Part shown: positions 16,461 to 25,956 of the stretch, piece after piece
Layout: every line of letters begins with the position of its first letter
Position numbering within the stretch: the stretch's first letter is position 1
Source of the DNA: Xylophilus sp.
Lineage (GTDB): Bacteria; Pseudomonadota; Gammaproteobacteria; Burkholderiales; Burkholderiaceae_C
Length of the DNA stretch: 64,000 nucleotides
NCBI GenBank assembly: GCA_009914555.1
Contig: WNDY01000018.1
Span: 1-64,000, forward strand
Reading direction: 5' to 3'
Position numbers and translations under genes: made by a program
The notes under the pieces: model-generated
What the model was told of the DNA's origin: nothing
Seen by the model: the letters and a program-made list of their open reading frames with translations, nothing else
Databases searched by the model: none

Positions 16461-17796
16461 CGCGGCGCATGGCGCGCCGCAGCATCCACGGGAAGACGGC
16501 CGCGGCCAGCATCAAGGCCAGCGTCGCCGCGGCCCAGAAGGCTGCCGGCGATTCCCAGGCCGGCCAGCGCGCCATGCCCCGGTAGGCCAGCGCGAGGCCG
16601 CCGCCCAGGCCCAGGCCCCACAGCAGCACCGAATAGATGACAAGCGTTGACACCGTCACCTGCCACGACCGCAGCAGGAAGACGCAGACCGTCTGCACTG
16701 CATCGGCCAAGTGGTAGAGCGCCACCCAGCCGAGCAGGGCCGCGGCCGCCGCGGCGACGGCCGCTTCGCCGGTGTAGATGCCGGCCACCTGGCTGCGCAG
16801 CACGGCCAGCGCTGCCGCCAGTACCACGGCCGCGACCATCGCCAGCCGCAGCCCCAGCCAGGCCGCCTGCCGGGCGCGCCGGGGCTGGGCGGCGCCGAGC
16901 CAGTAGCTGGCGCGCGAACTCGACGCGATGGCCAGCGACAGCGGCACCATGTAGAGCACCGCGCCGACGTTGGCCGCGACCTGGTGCGCCGCCAGCGCGA
17001 CCGTGCCCTGGCGCGCGATGAAGAGCGCCATCAGCGTGAAGGACGTCACCTCCACGGCGATGCCCAGGCCCGCCGGCACGCCCAGCCGCAGGAAGCGCAC
17101 GAGCATCGGCCCGTCCGGCCGCTCCATCGGCTCCCACAGGCGCAAGGGCCGGTACAGCGCCTGGCTGCGCAGCAGCCACACGGCCATGGCCAGCACCGCC
17201 ACCTGGTCGGCCACGGTGGCCCAGGCGCAGCCGGCCACACCCATCGGCGCGAGCCCCAGGCCGCCAAAGGTGAACCAGACCGTCAGCGGCACCTTCACCA
17301 CCACCGAGCCGACCTGCAGCCAGGTCACCAGTTGCGGCTTGCCCAGCGCCTGGTTTAGCGTGGCGTAGAGGCGAAACAGCAGGGTGGCCGGCAGCGCCAG
17401 CGCGAGGACGGCGAGGTAATGCTCCACGTCGCCCTGCAAGGCCGGCGGCACGTCGGTCCAGCGCAGGATGGGCCGTGGGAAGAGCAGGGCGGCCGCGCCC
17501 AGCACGCCGGCCGGCACGCAGATGTAGAGCAGCGCCTGCCGCACGGCCCGGCCCACCTCCGTCGGGCGCCCGGCGCCGTGCATCTCGGCCCAGACCGGCA
17601 GCAGCCCCTGGACCACGCCGGTCAGGGCCACGAAGACACTCACGAAGACGGCCGAGCCGACGGAGAGCGCCGCCAGCGCCTCGCTCGAATAGCGCCCCGC
17701 CACGACGGTGTCGGCCATGCTGAAGGCCATGACGGCCAGCTGCCCGGCCAGCACCGTGCCCGCATGGCGCAGGATGGTGGGCGCCTCAGCCGCCAT
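16447..17796 (-). CDS. MATE-family multidrug/cation exporter
   Basis: 449 aa with about 12 membrane helices. Typical MATE features: AGQLAVMAFSMADTVVAGRYSSEALAA at the start, ATLNQALGKPQLVTWLQVGSV, and PMGVAGCAWATVADQVAVL. It would export cationic drugs or metabolites with Na+ or H+. The glycosyltransferase gene upstream overlaps its start by 11 bp, so the two are co-transcribed. Substrate unknown. Convergent with phoR, with overlapping 3' ends. Confidence 0.88.
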   Translation of the reverse strand: MAAEAPTILRHAGTVLAGQLAVMAFSMADTVVAGRYSSEALAALSVGSAVFVSVFVALTGVVQGLLPVWAEMHGAGRPTEVGRAVRQALLYICVPAGVLGAAALLFPRPILRWTDVPPALQGDVEHYLAVLALALPATLLFRLYATLNQALGKPQLVTWLQVGSVVVKVPLTVWFTFGGLGLAPMGVAGCAWATVADQVAVLAMAVWLLRSQALYRPLRLWEPMERPDGPMLVRFLRLGVPAGLGIAVEVTSFTLMALFIARQGTVALAAHQVAANVGAVLYMVPLSLAIASSSRASYWLGAAQPRRARQAAWLGLRLAMVAAVVLAAALAVLRSQVAGIYTGEAAVAAAAAALLGWVALYHLADAVQTVCVFLLRSWQVTVSTLVIYSVLLWGLGLGGGLALAYRGMARWPAWESPAAFWAAATLALMLAAAVFPWMLRRAMRRVTPP

Positions 17797-19504
17797 CGGT
17801 GGCGCGCTTGCGCTGGAACAGCATCAGGTTCTCGGTCTTGTCGGTCGGGCGGTTGACGGTGGCGCGCCACTGCCACCGGGCGGCATCGACGGCCGAGGGC
17901 AGGGCGGCGCGGGCGTCGAAATCGACCGCCAGCCATTCGCACCGCGGCTCGTGCCCGGCCGGCACCAGCGTGAAATGGCCGTGGTGCCGCAGGCCGACGA
18001 TCTGCGCGCGGCTGAGGCCGAAGAACTCCATGCAGGTCGGCTGACCCACGATGCGCGCGACGCTGCGGCTCTGCGCCGCATAGCTGCGGGCGAAGTCCAG
18101 CGCCGGCAGCCACAGCGTGCTCAGCAGCAGCCAGCACAGCGCGGCGCCGCCGGCCGGCAGCACCAGGCTGCGCCAGATGGCCGAGCGGTTGCGCCCGGTG
18201 CGCCAGGCCACGAGCCACAGCCAGGCCAGCGTGGCGGCCAGCGCGGCCAGGAAGGCGACCAGCGAGAAGCTCGGCACGAAGCCCGGCGCCAGCTTGGCCA
18301 CATTGGCCGCCGGCTTGGCCGGCACGCCGGTCTGCAGCGAGATCCAGACCACCCAGATCGTGATGGCGCTGGTGGTGAAGAACAGCAGCGTGAACCAGTC
18401 GATGATGGCCGCGACGCTGCGCCGCAGCGTTGGCAGTGCGAAGGCCGCGAGCGCGGCGAACGACGGCAGGCCCAGCAGCAGCGCCCGGTCGGCCGGCTGG
18501 GTGAACAGCGTCGCGGTCAGCGCGGTGAGCGCAAAGCCCAGCGGCAGCAGCAGGTGGCGGCGCACGCGGCGGCTGGCGATCTGCCGCCGCCAGCGCCAGA
18601 CCGTCCACAGCACCAGCGGCCAGGTCGGCCAGGTGAACCAGAGCAGCAGCCGGCCGAGGCTCTGCCATTGCTTGCCGCCGTCGCCGGCACCGGGTAGCAG
18701 GATGCGCCAGCGCCAGAGCGCGAGCGCCTGGGCCAGCGCTACAACGGCCAGCGTTGCCAGGCCGACGGCGATGGCCACGCGCCGTATACGCGCGGGCGCC
18801 ACGTCGGGCTCCTCTGGCTGCACCGCGGCCAGCACGGTGCCGATCGCGCCGAACACCACGGCCAGCACCGGCCCGCCGCTGAGCGCCAACCCAGGCAGCC
18901 CCAGCACCAGCGAGACGGCCGGTGCCAGCGTGCGGTGCGGTGCCGCAGCGAGCGCGTAGAACACCAAGGCCGTGCAGCTCAGCTGCGTCAGATAAGCCGT
19001 GCCTTCGTGCGAGAACTGGGCCAGTCCCAGGCAGGCCACCAGTGCGAGCAGGCCGCCGTCGGCGATGGCCCGGGCATAGTCCACTGGCCGGGCCTCCCCG
19101 CCGAAGGCGAAGGCCACCGGCTGGGCGGCCGGGCTGCGCGCCAGGTGGTAGACGCCGTACCAGGTCGCCACCAGCGTGAGCGCCAGCAGTGCCGCGAACG
19201 GCAGCCGCGCGGCCATCTCCACGCCGAAGACGTTGCCGAAGAGCCGCACCGACCAGGCGCCGAGCCAGTACGGCAGCAGGCCGTCGGTCTCGGGCGCGAA
19301 GCCGGCGATGCGCGGGTCCAGCCAGTCGGTGCGGCCATGCGCCAGTTCGAGCATGTAGCCGAACGCGGTGAGGTCGGCGCTCTTCCAGGGGGCGCGGCCG
19401 ACGAAGCCGGGGATGACGTAGGCCGCGCAGAACAGCAGCAGCGCCCAGCGCGGCATGCGGCGCACGGCGCTCTGGGCAACGATGGCAGGGGTGGGCGAAT
19501 TCAC
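17786..19504 (-). CDS. ArnT-like membrane glycosyltransferase (GT39/PMT type)
   Basis: 572 aa from a GTG at 19504, with 11 or more membrane segments. The first loop has YVIPGFVGRAPWKSADLTAFGYMLE, in which the acidic residue after W.S/W.. marks the catalytic loop of PMT/ArnT-type enzymes, followed by DWLDPRIAGFAPETDGLLPYWLGAW and FGVEMAARLPFAALLAL. It should transfer a sugar from a lipid carrier to lipid A, protein or another acceptor at the periplasmic face. Acceptor and sugar cannot be inferred. Overlaps the MATE gene, an unusual partnership that may simply share a transcript. Confidence 0.75.
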   Translation of the reverse strand: MNSPTPAIVAQSAVRRMPRWALLLFCAAYVIPGFVGRAPWKSADLTAFGYMLELAHGRTDWLDPRIAGFAPETDGLLPYWLGAWSVRLFGNVFGVEMAARLPFAALLALTLVATWYGVYHLARSPAAQPVAFAFGGEARPVDYARAIADGGLLALVACLGLAQFSHEGTAYLTQLSCTALVFYALAAAPHRTLAPAVSLVLGLPGLALSGGPVLAVVFGAIGTVLAAVQPEEPDVAPARIRRVAIAVGLATLAVVALAQALALWRWRILLPGAGDGGKQWQSLGRLLLWFTWPTWPLVLWTVWRWRRQIASRRVRRHLLLPLGFALTALTATLFTQPADRALLLGLPSFAALAAFALPTLRRSVAAIIDWFTLLFFTTSAITIWVVWISLQTGVPAKPAANVAKLAPGFVPSFSLVAFLAALAATLAWLWLVAWRTGRNRSAIWRSLVLPAGGAALCWLLLSTLWLPALDFARSYAAQSRSVARIVGQPTCMEFFGLSRAQIVGLRHHGHFTLVPAGHEPRCEWLAVDFDARAALPSAVDAARWQWRATVNRPTDKTENLMLFQRKRATDGG

Positions 19505-19629
19505 GCGGTAGGGCGCCGGACAGGAAGGGGCCGGCCGAGGATAGCGGGAAAAACAGGCCCTCGGGCAAGCGCCATGCGCTCGCCCGGTCCCCCGAGGGGC
19601 GCTTTTTGTCTTGGGGCGGCGCAGCGGCA

Positions 19630-19665
19630 AAACAAAAGGCAGCGCGGAAGAACCCGGGCTGCCTT
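19630..19665 (-). terminator. Intrinsic terminator of rpmE2
   Basis: On the minus strand AAGGCAGC (19665-19658), 14-nt loop, GCTGCCTT (19643-19636), then TTGTTTT. It lies 42 bp past the rpmE2 stop and before the glycosyltransferase gene, so rpmE2 is a separate transcript. Confidence 0.8.
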
Positions 19666-19706
19666 GGTGCGAACTGCGGCTGCGGGCCGCAGACCGAAAC
19701 GCCTGC

Positions 19707-19970
19707 TTACTTGGCGATCGGGGTCTTGCCGAAACGGTTGCGGAAGCGTTCCACGCGGCCGCCCATGTTGTCGACCGACTTCTGCGTGCCGGTGTAGAAC
19801 GGATGGGATTCGCTGGAGGTATCGAGCTTGTAGAGCGGCAGCTCGCGGCCGTCGTCGGTGGTGCCGGTCTCGCGGGTGGCGACGGTCGAACGGGTCACGA
19901 ACTTGAAGCCGTTGGACAGGTCGACGAACAGGACTTCGCGGTAGTCCGGGTGAATACCTTGCTTGGGCAT
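19707..19970 (-). CDS. rpmE2: Ribosomal protein L31, type B (zinc-free)
   Basis: 87 aa beginning [19 protein letters not shown] and containing THE family block [12 protein letters not shown] and a basic tail [13 protein letters not shown]. It lacks the CXXC zinc ligands of type A L31 and is the longer type B form, which in many bacteria replaces the zinc form when zinc is scarce (family knowledge). No Zur site is obvious upstream. It ends in its own terminator. Confidence 0.95.
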   Translation of the reverse strand: MPKQGIHPDYREVLFVDLSNGFKFVTRSTVATRETGTTDDGRELPLYKLDTSSESHPFYTGTQKSVDNMGGRVERFRNRFGKTPIAK

Positions 19971-20085
19971 GGCGGATGGCCTTTCTGGTCTGTCGCGGTA
20001 GCCGCTGCACACCCATTGCACAGTACTTTCCGCCGAAAACCCGGCATTATAGCCGACCCATCCATTGGCTCCACCGTCTTCCTTC

Positions 20086-21315
20086 GTGCGAATCCTCCAC
20101 ACCTCCGACTGGCACCTGGGCCAGCACTTCATGGGCCGCACACGCCAGGCGGAGCACCAGACTTTCGTCCATTGGCTGGCGCAGCAGGTGGCCGCGCACC
20201 GGGTCGACGCAGTCATCGTCGCCGGCGACGTGTTCGACACCGGTGCGCCGCCGAGCTATGCGCGCGAGCTCTACCACCAGGCCGTCGGCGCCATCCGCGA
20301 TGCCGGGGCGGAACTCGTCGTGCTCGGCGGCAACCACGATTCGGCTGCGGTGCTGGCCGAAAGCCGCGCGCTGCTGGTCCGCGTGGGCTGCCGCGTGGTG
20401 CCGGCGGCCGCCGCCGACCCGGCCGAGCAGGTGCTCGTGCTGTCGCGCCGCGGCGGCACGCCGGGGGCGGTGCTGTGCGCCGTGCCCTTCCTGCGCCCGC
20501 GCGATCTGGCGGTACAGAGCCAGGCCGGCCAGGGCGCGGCCGACAAGCAGCTCGCGCTGCAGGAAGCCATCCGCGCCCACTACGACGGCCTGCACCTGCT
20601 GGCGCGCGAGCGTAGCGCCGCGCTCGGCGGCCTGCCGGTCGTCGCGACCGGCCACCTCACCACGGTGGGCGCGAGCCGCAGCGAGGCGGTGCGCGAGATC
20701 TACGTGGGCGCGCTGGAGGCCTTCCCGACCGACGCCTTCCCCGCCGCCGACTACATCGCGCTCGGCCACATCCACCAGCCGCAGAAGGTCGGCGGGCGCG
20801 AGCACATCCGCTACAGCGGCTCGCCGATCCCGCTGTCGTTCGACGAGGCGGCGCAGCGCAAGGAGGTGTTGTTGGTGGACTTCGACCTCGCCGGTCTGCA
20901 GGCGATCACGCCGCTGCCGGTGCCCCGTTTCCAGCCGCTGGCCAGCGTGCGCGGCCGGCTCGACGACCTGCCGGCACTGCTGGCCCGGGCGGCGCATGCG
21001 GCCAGCGCGGCGCAGCCGGCCTGGCTGGAGGTCGAGGTCGTTGCCGACGACTATCTCTCCGACCTCCAGCCGCGCGTCGCGCGCATGGCCGAAGGCCTGC
21101 ATGCGGAGGTGCTGCGCGTGCGACGCGCGCGCGGCACGGCCGCCGCCGCGACCGCTGCCGGCACGGTGCGCGAGACGCTCGACGAGCTCGATCCGTCGCA
21201 GGTGTTCGAGCGTCGCCTGGCGGCCGAAGACCTGGACGAGGCGCTGCGCACGCGGCTGCTGGCGCTGCACCGCGCCGTGGTGGACGACGTGCGCGCAGGG
21301 GAGGGCGCGCCATGA
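20086..21315 (+). CDS. sbcD: Exonuclease SbcCD subunit D (Mre11-like nuclease)
   Basis: 409 aa from GTG 20086. Metallophosphoesterase motifs are in order: [46 protein letters not shown] and ALGHIHQPQ. It is the Mn-dependent nuclease that, with SbcC, opens hairpins and processes DNA ends. A TTG at 20065 would add 7 residues; GTG fits the family start better. The stop overlaps the SbcC start (ATGA). Confidence 0.95.
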   Translation: MRILHTSDWHLGQHFMGRTRQAEHQTFVHWLAQQVAAHRVDAVIVAGDVFDTGAPPSYARELYHQAVGAIRDAGAELVVLGGNHDSAAVLAESRALLVRVGCRVVPAAAADPAEQVLVLSRRGGTPGAVLCAVPFLRPRDLAVQSQAGQGAADKQLALQEAIRAHYDGLHLLARERSAALGGLPVVATGHLTTVGASRSEAVREIYVGALEAFPTDAFPAADYIALGHIHQPQKVGGREHIRYSGSPIPLSFDEAAQRKEVLLVDFDLAGLQAITPLPVPRFQPLASVRGRLDDLPALLARAAHAASAAQPAWLEVEVVADDYLSDLQPRVARMAEGLHAEVLRVRRARGTAAAATAAGTVRETLDELDPSQVFERRLAAEDLDEALRTRLLALHRAVVDDVRAGEGAP

Positions 21316-24300
21316 AGATTCTGAGCCTGCGCCTGAAGAACCTCAACGCGCTGCGCGGCGAGTGGAAGATCGACTTCGCCGCCGACCCGTTCGCCGCCGC
21401 CGGCCTGTTCGCCATCACCGGCCCGACGGGCGCCGGCAAGACCACGCTGCTCGACGCCATCTGCCTGGCGCTCTACCACCGCACGCCGCGCATGGCGGCG
21501 CTGTCGGCCGGCGGCAACGAACTCATGACCCGCCACACGGCCGACTGCCTGGCCGAAGTGGAGTTCGAGGCCCGCGGCCGGCGCTACCGCGCCTTCTGGA
21601 GCCAGCGACGCGCCCGCGAGCGCATCGACGGTGCCTTGCAGCAGCCCAAGGTCGAACTGGCCCTGCTGGACGGCACCATCCTCACCGACAAGATCCAAGA
21701 GAAGCTGCGCCTGACCGAGCAGGCCACCGGCCTGGACTATGGCCGCTTCACCCGGTCAATGCTGCTGGCGCAGGGCGGCTTCGCGGCCTTCCTCGAAGCA
21801 GGCGCCAACGAGCGAGCCGAACTGCTGGAGGAGCTGACCGGCACCGAGATCTACGGCGAGATCTCGCGCCGCGTGTTCGACCGGGCGCGCGCGGCCGAGG
21901 CCGGCGTGCGCGAACTGCGCATCCGGGCCGAGGGCGTGCAGTTGCTCGACGCCGACCAGCGCGCCGCGCTCGCGCAAGAAGCCGCCGCGCTCGCCGCCGA
22001 GGAAAGCGCGCTCGCGGTCGCACTGCGGGATGCGCAGGCCCGTCGCCAGTGGCTCGCCGGGCTGACGGATGCCCGGGCGCGCGCGGCCGCGGCCGATGGC
22101 GGCGTGGCCGCGACGCGCGCCGCGCTCGACGCCGCCGCGCCCGACCTGCAGCGCCTGGCCGCCGCAGAGCCGGCGCGGCGGCTGCAGCCGGTGCATGCGG
22201 CCCTGCGCCAGGCCGAGAGCGCCGCCGGCACCGCCGACGCCGAGCTGGCGCGCTGCGCCCAGGCGCAGGCGCAGGCCCGGGCGGACTGGCAGCGCGCGGT
22301 GGCGCAGGGCCTGGCGATGGCACGGCGGGCCGCCGCCGCGGCCCGGGCCAAGCAGGCCGCCGTGGAGGAGCGCATCGCCGCGCTGGCCCGGCAGCTGGCC
22401 GCCGCATCGCCGCACCAGGCCCGCATCGGCGAGCAGCTGGCCGGCTGGCGCGGCCGCATCGCCGATCAGCGGCAGCGCGCGCACGACCTGGCCGCGGCAG
22501 CCGAGGCCGTCGCGCGGGCCGAAGCCGCACGGCAGGCGCAGCGCCAGCTGCAGGCCGAACGCGCCCAGGCGGTGCAGGCGGCCGAGGCCGCCGTGCAGCA
22601 GGCGCAGTCGCAGAAAGCCGCATGCCGCGCGGCCTGGGAGCAGGCGCTCGGCGGGCGCGACGAGCCGGCCTGGCGCGATGCCGAACTGGCGCTCGTCGCA
22701 CGCGGCCATGCGCTCGACCAGTGGCAGGAGGCGGCCGCGGCGCGCGAACGGCTCGACGCACAGGCCGTGCAGGCGCAGGAGGCGCTGCCGCCGCTGCACC
22801 AGCGCCTGGCGCAGGCCGAAGCGGCCGTGCGGGCCCAGCGCGAACGCTGGAGCGCGGTGCGCCAGCAGCTGCGCGAGCGCGAGCTGCTGCTGGCGCAGGA
22901 GCAGCGCATCCAGGCGCTCGAAGCGCACCGCGGCCAGCTGCAGCCCGGCCAGCCCTGCCCGCTCTGCGGCGCGACCGAGCACCCGGCCGTCGCGGCCTAT
23001 GCCGCGCTCGACGTGCCGGCCACCGAGCGGCTGCGCGACGCCAGCCGGGCCGAACTCGACAGCCTCACCCAGCAGGGCCTGCGGCTGGCCGACGACCTGG
23101 CGCAGACCCGCGCGCGCCACGCCGAGGCCGTCGCGCGGATCACCGACTTGCACGGCCAGCAGCAGGAAGCCGCAGCCGCATGGAGCCGGCGCTGCGCCGA
23201 CCTGGGCCTCGCGCTGCGCGACCGCGCCGCGGTCGAGGCCGAACGCGACCGCCATGCAGCGCAGTACGCGGCGCTGCGGCAGTCCCTGCAGACGATCGCC
23301 GCCGCACGTGCGGCCCTGGAATCGGCCCGCGGCCTCGCTACGCAGGCGGCCGCGGCGCTGGCCACGGCGCGCGAGGCCGCCGCCGATGCCGGCCAGGCCG
23401 CGCATGGCGCCGACGCCCGTCTGGAAGAACTCCGATCCCAGCAGGCCCGCGAGCAGCAGCGGCAGGCCGAAGCGTTGGCCGCCTGGCAGCAGGAGCTGGC
23501 CGCCGTCGGTCTGGAACCGCCGCCGGACGCCGCGGCCTGGCTGGAGCAGCAGGCATCGCTGCACCTCGCATGGCAGGACGCCGGCCGGCAGCACGAGGCC
23601 GCGCTGCGCGAGCGCGACAGTGCGCGGGCGGCCCAGGCCGCGGCCGACGCGGACGGCGCGACCTGGCACGCCCGCGCCGCCGCGCCTGCGCCCGCTGCTG
23701 CGGAGGAGGGCGCCGGCCCGGACGCGCCGGACGGTGACCCCGAAGCCGCCTTCGACGGCGCCCGCCGCCGCATCGACGAACTGGCCGGCCGCGCCCAGGC
23801 CCTGCAGGCGCAGGCGGCCGAAGCCCGCGCCGCAGCCGAAGCCGCGCGGCAGCGCTGGAAAGCCGCCCTGGCGGACAGCGTCTTCGCCGATGAAGACGCC
23901 TTTCTCGTGGCTTGCATCGGCGACGAGGAATACGCCCGGCTCGAAAGCCAACGCGACGCCTTGCAGCGCGCCGGCACCGAAGCCCGCGCGCTCGCGGCCC
24001 ATGCCGCGCAAGCACTCGCCGATCTGCTCGCATCGCCGCAGGCCGACGAAGCCGACGCGCCGGCGCTCGACGCGCAGGTGGCCGCGCTCGGCCAGCGGCA
24101 GCGCGAGCTGGCGCTGCGCCAGGGCGCGATCGACGGCCAGCTGCGCGACGATGCCCGGCGGCGCGCAGGCCAGCAGGCGCTGCTCGACGAGATCGCCGCG
24201 CGCCAGGCCGACAGCGACGTCTGGCAGCACCTGAACGGCCTGGTCGGCTCGGCCGACGGTGCCAAGTACCGCCGCTTCGCCCAGGGCCTCACGCTCGACC

Positions 24301-24740
24301 ACCTGGTGCACCTGGCCAACCGCCAGCTCGCGCGGCTGCACGGCCGCTACCAGCTCGCGCGCCGCAGCCGCGGCGAGCTGGAGCTCGAAGTCATCGACAC
24401 CTGGCAGGCCGACGTCGCGCGCGACACGCGCACGCTCTCGGGCGGCGAGAGCTTCCTCGTGAGCCTGGCGCTCGCGCTCGCGCTGTCGGACCTGGTGAGC
24501 CACCGCACGCGCATCGAATCGCTGTTCCTCGACGGGGGCTTCGGCACGCTCGACGGCGACACGCTCGAAGTTGCGCTCGATGCGCTCGACACGCTCAACG
24601 CCGCGGGCAAGACCATCGGCGTGATCAGCCACGTCGAGGCGGTCAAGGAGCGCATCCCCGTGCAGATCCGCGTGCGCAAGGGCGTGGGCCTGGGCTACAG
24701 CGCGCTGGATCCGTCCTTTGCAGTCAGGCAGGGAGTATAG
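21312..24740 (+). CDS. sbcC: Exonuclease SbcCD subunit C (Rad50-like ATPase)
   Basis: 1142 aa. N-terminal ATPase half with Walker A GPTGAGKTTLLD (about 37-48), long Ala/Arg/Gln-rich coiled coils, a zinc-hook CPLCG (about residues 552-556), then a second coiled coil and the C-terminal half with LSGGESFLVSLALALAL and Walker B SLFLDGGFGTLD. It works with SbcD at DNA ends, in the 4-bp overlapping gene pair. The last codons (QGV then TAG) are formed by a copy of the dispersed paired element, so the native C-terminus has been altered. Confidence 0.95.
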   Translation: MKILSLRLKNLNALRGEWKIDFAADPFAAAGLFAITGPTGAGKTTLLDAICLALYHRTPRMAALSAGGNELMTRHTADCLAEVEFEARGRRYRAFWSQRRARERIDGALQQPKVELALLDGTILTDKIQEKLRLTEQATGLDYGRFTRSMLLAQGGFAAFLEAGANERAELLEELTGTEIYGEISRRVFDRARAAEAGVRELRIRAEGVQLLDADQRAALAQEAAALAAEESALAVALRDAQARRQWLAGLTDARARAAAADGGVAATRAALDAAAPDLQRLAAAEPARRLQPVHAALRQAESAAGTADAELARCAQAQAQARADWQRAVAQGLAMARRAAAAARAKQAAVEERIAALARQLAAASPHQARIGEQLAGWRGRIADQRQRAHDLAAAAEAVARAEAARQAQRQLQAERAQAVQAAEAAVQQAQSQKAACRAAWEQALGGRDEPAWRDAELALVARGHALDQWQEAAAARERLDAQAVQAQEALPPLHQRLAQAEAAVRAQRERWSAVRQQLRERELLLAQEQRIQALEAHRGQLQPGQPCPLCGATEHPAVAAYAALDVPATERLRDASRAELDSLTQQGLRLADDLAQTRARHAEAVARITDLHGQQQEAAAAWSRRCADLGLALRDRAAVEAERDRHAAQYAALRQSLQTIAAARAALESARGLATQAAAALATAREAAADAGQAAHGADARLEELRSQQAREQQRQAEALAAWQQELAAVGLEPPPDAAAWLEQQASLHLAWQDAGRQHEAALRERDSARAAQAAADADGATWHARAAAPAPAAAEEGAGPDAPDGDPEAAFDGARRRIDELAGRAQALQAQAAEARAAAEAARQRWKAALADSVFADEDAFLVACIGDEEYARLESQRDALQRAGTEARALAAHAAQALADLLASPQADEADAPALDAQVAALGQRQRELALRQGAIDGQLRDDARRRAGQQALLDEIAARQADSDVWQHLNGLVGSADGAKYRRFAQGLTLDHLVHLANRQLARLHGRYQLARRSRGELELEVIDTWQADVARDTRTLSGGESFLVSLALALALSDLVSHRTRIESLFLDGGFGTLDGDTLEVALDALDTLNAAGKTIGVISHVEAVKERIPVQIRVRKGVGLGYSALDPSFAVRQGV

Positions 24741-24791
24741 GTCTGAAGCGCTTGCGGTTCGGGCGCTCTGAGGTAGATGAGCAGGGGGTAT
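24731..24791 (+). repeat. 53-bp paired GTAT element, copy A (end of sbcC)
   Basis: GGGAGTAT (24731-24738) and GGGGGTAT (24784-24791), TAT-to-TAT 53 bp, with AGCGC/GCGCT dyad between. The first copy supplies the sbcC stop codon TAG. One of the best-preserved copies. Confidence 0.85.
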
Positions 24792-24819
24792 AGGAAGCTA
24801 AAAAAGCGGCATGAAGTGC

Positions 24820-24850
24820 TTGACTTCGAGCGCGCTCGAACTTCGAGAAT
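24820..24850 (+). promoter_or_regulatory. MerR-type promoter with 19-bp spacer and palindromic operator
   Basis: TTGACT (24820-24825) and GAGAAT (24845-24850) are 19 bp apart, the long spacer typical of MerR-activated promoters. A perfect 16-bp palindrome TTCGAGCGCGCTCGAA (24825-24840) fills the spacer. The regulator's ATG at 24857 is only 7 bp past the -10, so the transcript would be leaderless or nearly so. Autoregulation is inferred. Confidence 0.75.
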
Positions 24851-24856
24851 CGCCGC

Positions 24857-25342
24857 ATGGAATCCTTTCTGGGCATCGACGAGGTCGCCAGGCGCACCGG
24901 CCTGACGGTCCACACGCTGCGCTACTACGAGCGCATCGGCCTGATCGCGCCGGTCGCGCGCGCGGCCGGTGGCCAGCGGCGCTATGCGGCTTCGGACATC
25001 GCCTGGATCGACTTCCTGCTGCGCTTGCGGACGACGAACATGCCCATCGGTGCGATGCGGGCGTTCGCGGCACTCCGCGGCGCCGGGGACGCGACGGTGC
25101 CCGAACGCCGCCGGATGCTCGAAACGCATCTGGCAGACGTGCTCGCGGCCATCGACGAGATGCGCCGGTCGGCCGAGGCTTTGGAAGCCAAGATCGATCA
25201 CTACCGCGCACTGGAGCAGTCCCTGCCGCCCCAAACCCGTACCGAGAAAGGACACCGCCATGCCGATGACGACCGCAACGACCGACGACCGCTACGAGCG
25301 CGGACTCGCAAAGCTCAGGGAGGTGGACGGGCAGGCCGGTGA
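24857..25342 (+). CDS. MerR-family transcriptional regulator
   Basis: 161 aa. N-terminal winged helix with FLGIDEVARRTGLTVHTLRYYER IGLI pattern (residues 4-27), GGQRRY at the wing, then coiled coil (AAIDEMRRSAEALEAKIDHYRALE). No cysteine cluster is present, so it is not a metal-sensing MerR; it resembles the NmlR/AdhR and YcgE-type regulators that respond to aldehydes or small organics. Its 3' end overlaps the next gene by 83 bp; the true C-terminus may be shorter. It lies directly behind its predicted operator. Confidence 0.88.
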   Translation: MESFLGIDEVARRTGLTVHTLRYYERIGLIAPVARAAGGQRRYAASDIAWIDFLLRLRTTNMPIGAMRAFAALRGAGDATVPERRRMLETHLADVLAAIDEMRRSAEALEAKIDHYRALEQSLPPQTRTEKGHRHADDDRNDRRPLRARTRKAQGGGRAGR

Positions 25343-25658
25343 GCACGTGCTGCAGAGCCTGCAGGACATCGCCTCGGACTTCGCCCGCTACCTGATCGAG
25401 TTCCCCTTCGGGGACATCTACAGCCGCCCCGGGCTGGACCTCAAGAGCCGCGAGATCGCGGTGGTCGCCGCGCTCACGGCCCTGGGCCATGCGGCGCCGC
25501 AGCTCAAGGTGCACATCCGCGGCGCGCTCAACGTGGGCGTGAGCCGCACGGAGATCGTGGAGACCATCATGCAGATGGCGGTCTACGCCGGCTTTCCGTC
25601 GGCGCTCAACGGGCTGGCGGCCGCTCGCGACGTGTTCGCGCAGGAGGCCGGCGCATGA
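25260..25658 (+). CDS. Carboxymuconolactone decarboxylase family protein
   Basis: 132 aa, small alpha-helical CMD/AhpD-like family. Recognisable: DFARYLIEFPFGDIYSRPGLDLKSREIAVVAAL, then HIRGALNVGVSRTEIVETIMQMAVYAGFP. It lacks the CXXC pair of AhpD, so a thiol peroxidase role is unlikely. In similar pairs it sits behind a MerR-type activator and may act on a small organic lactone or aldehyde. Function unproven. Starts within merR and is co-transcribed with it. Confidence 0.85.
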   Translation: MPMTTATTDDRYERGLAKLREVDGQAGEHVLQSLQDIASDFARYLIEFPFGDIYSRPGLDLKSREIAVVAALTALGHAAPQLKVHIRGALNVGVSRTEIVETIMQMAVYAGFPSALNGLAAARDVFAQEAGA

Positions 25659-25956
25659 CCCGCTGCCGGTCGGCGTTGTCGAGATGGAGGACGGCAGCCT
25701 CGTCGTCTCCCAGTACGGAGGGCGCGTGACCCGCATCGCGCACTCAACGGCCGCCGGCAGGAATGGGGCGCAGCGTTCGACAGGCCGGGCGCCGGCATCG
25801 CGGCCGATGGACCGCAGGCCGTGCGGGCGGTGGACAACGGCGCGAGCACGCTGAGCAGAGTCGCGTTCGACGGCAAGGTGCATACGGTGGGCGGCAAGCT
25901 GCCCGGCAGCGCCGTTGCGCTCGGCCGGGGGGCCTTGCGCAGGAGGGGCTGCGGCG
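25659..25956 (+). pseudogene. Eroded C-terminal remnant of a sugar-dehydrogenase-like gene (tentative)
   Basis: About 300 bases without an intact gene. A plus-strand frame right after the CMD stop reads PVGVVEMEDGSLVVSQYGGR, like the last propeller strand of PQQ-type sorbosone/sugar dehydrogenases (PVG....DGSLLVSDD..G.IYRI). A different frame further on gives VDNGASTLSRVAFDGKVHTV, also propeller-like. Frame changes suggest decay. The identification is weak. Confidence 0.3.

Noticed and set aside
19976-23737. A 1253-codon plus-strand frame over sbcD and sbcC
   Set aside because: It is the shifted frame of the true sbcD and sbcC, which have intact nuclease and Walker motifs.
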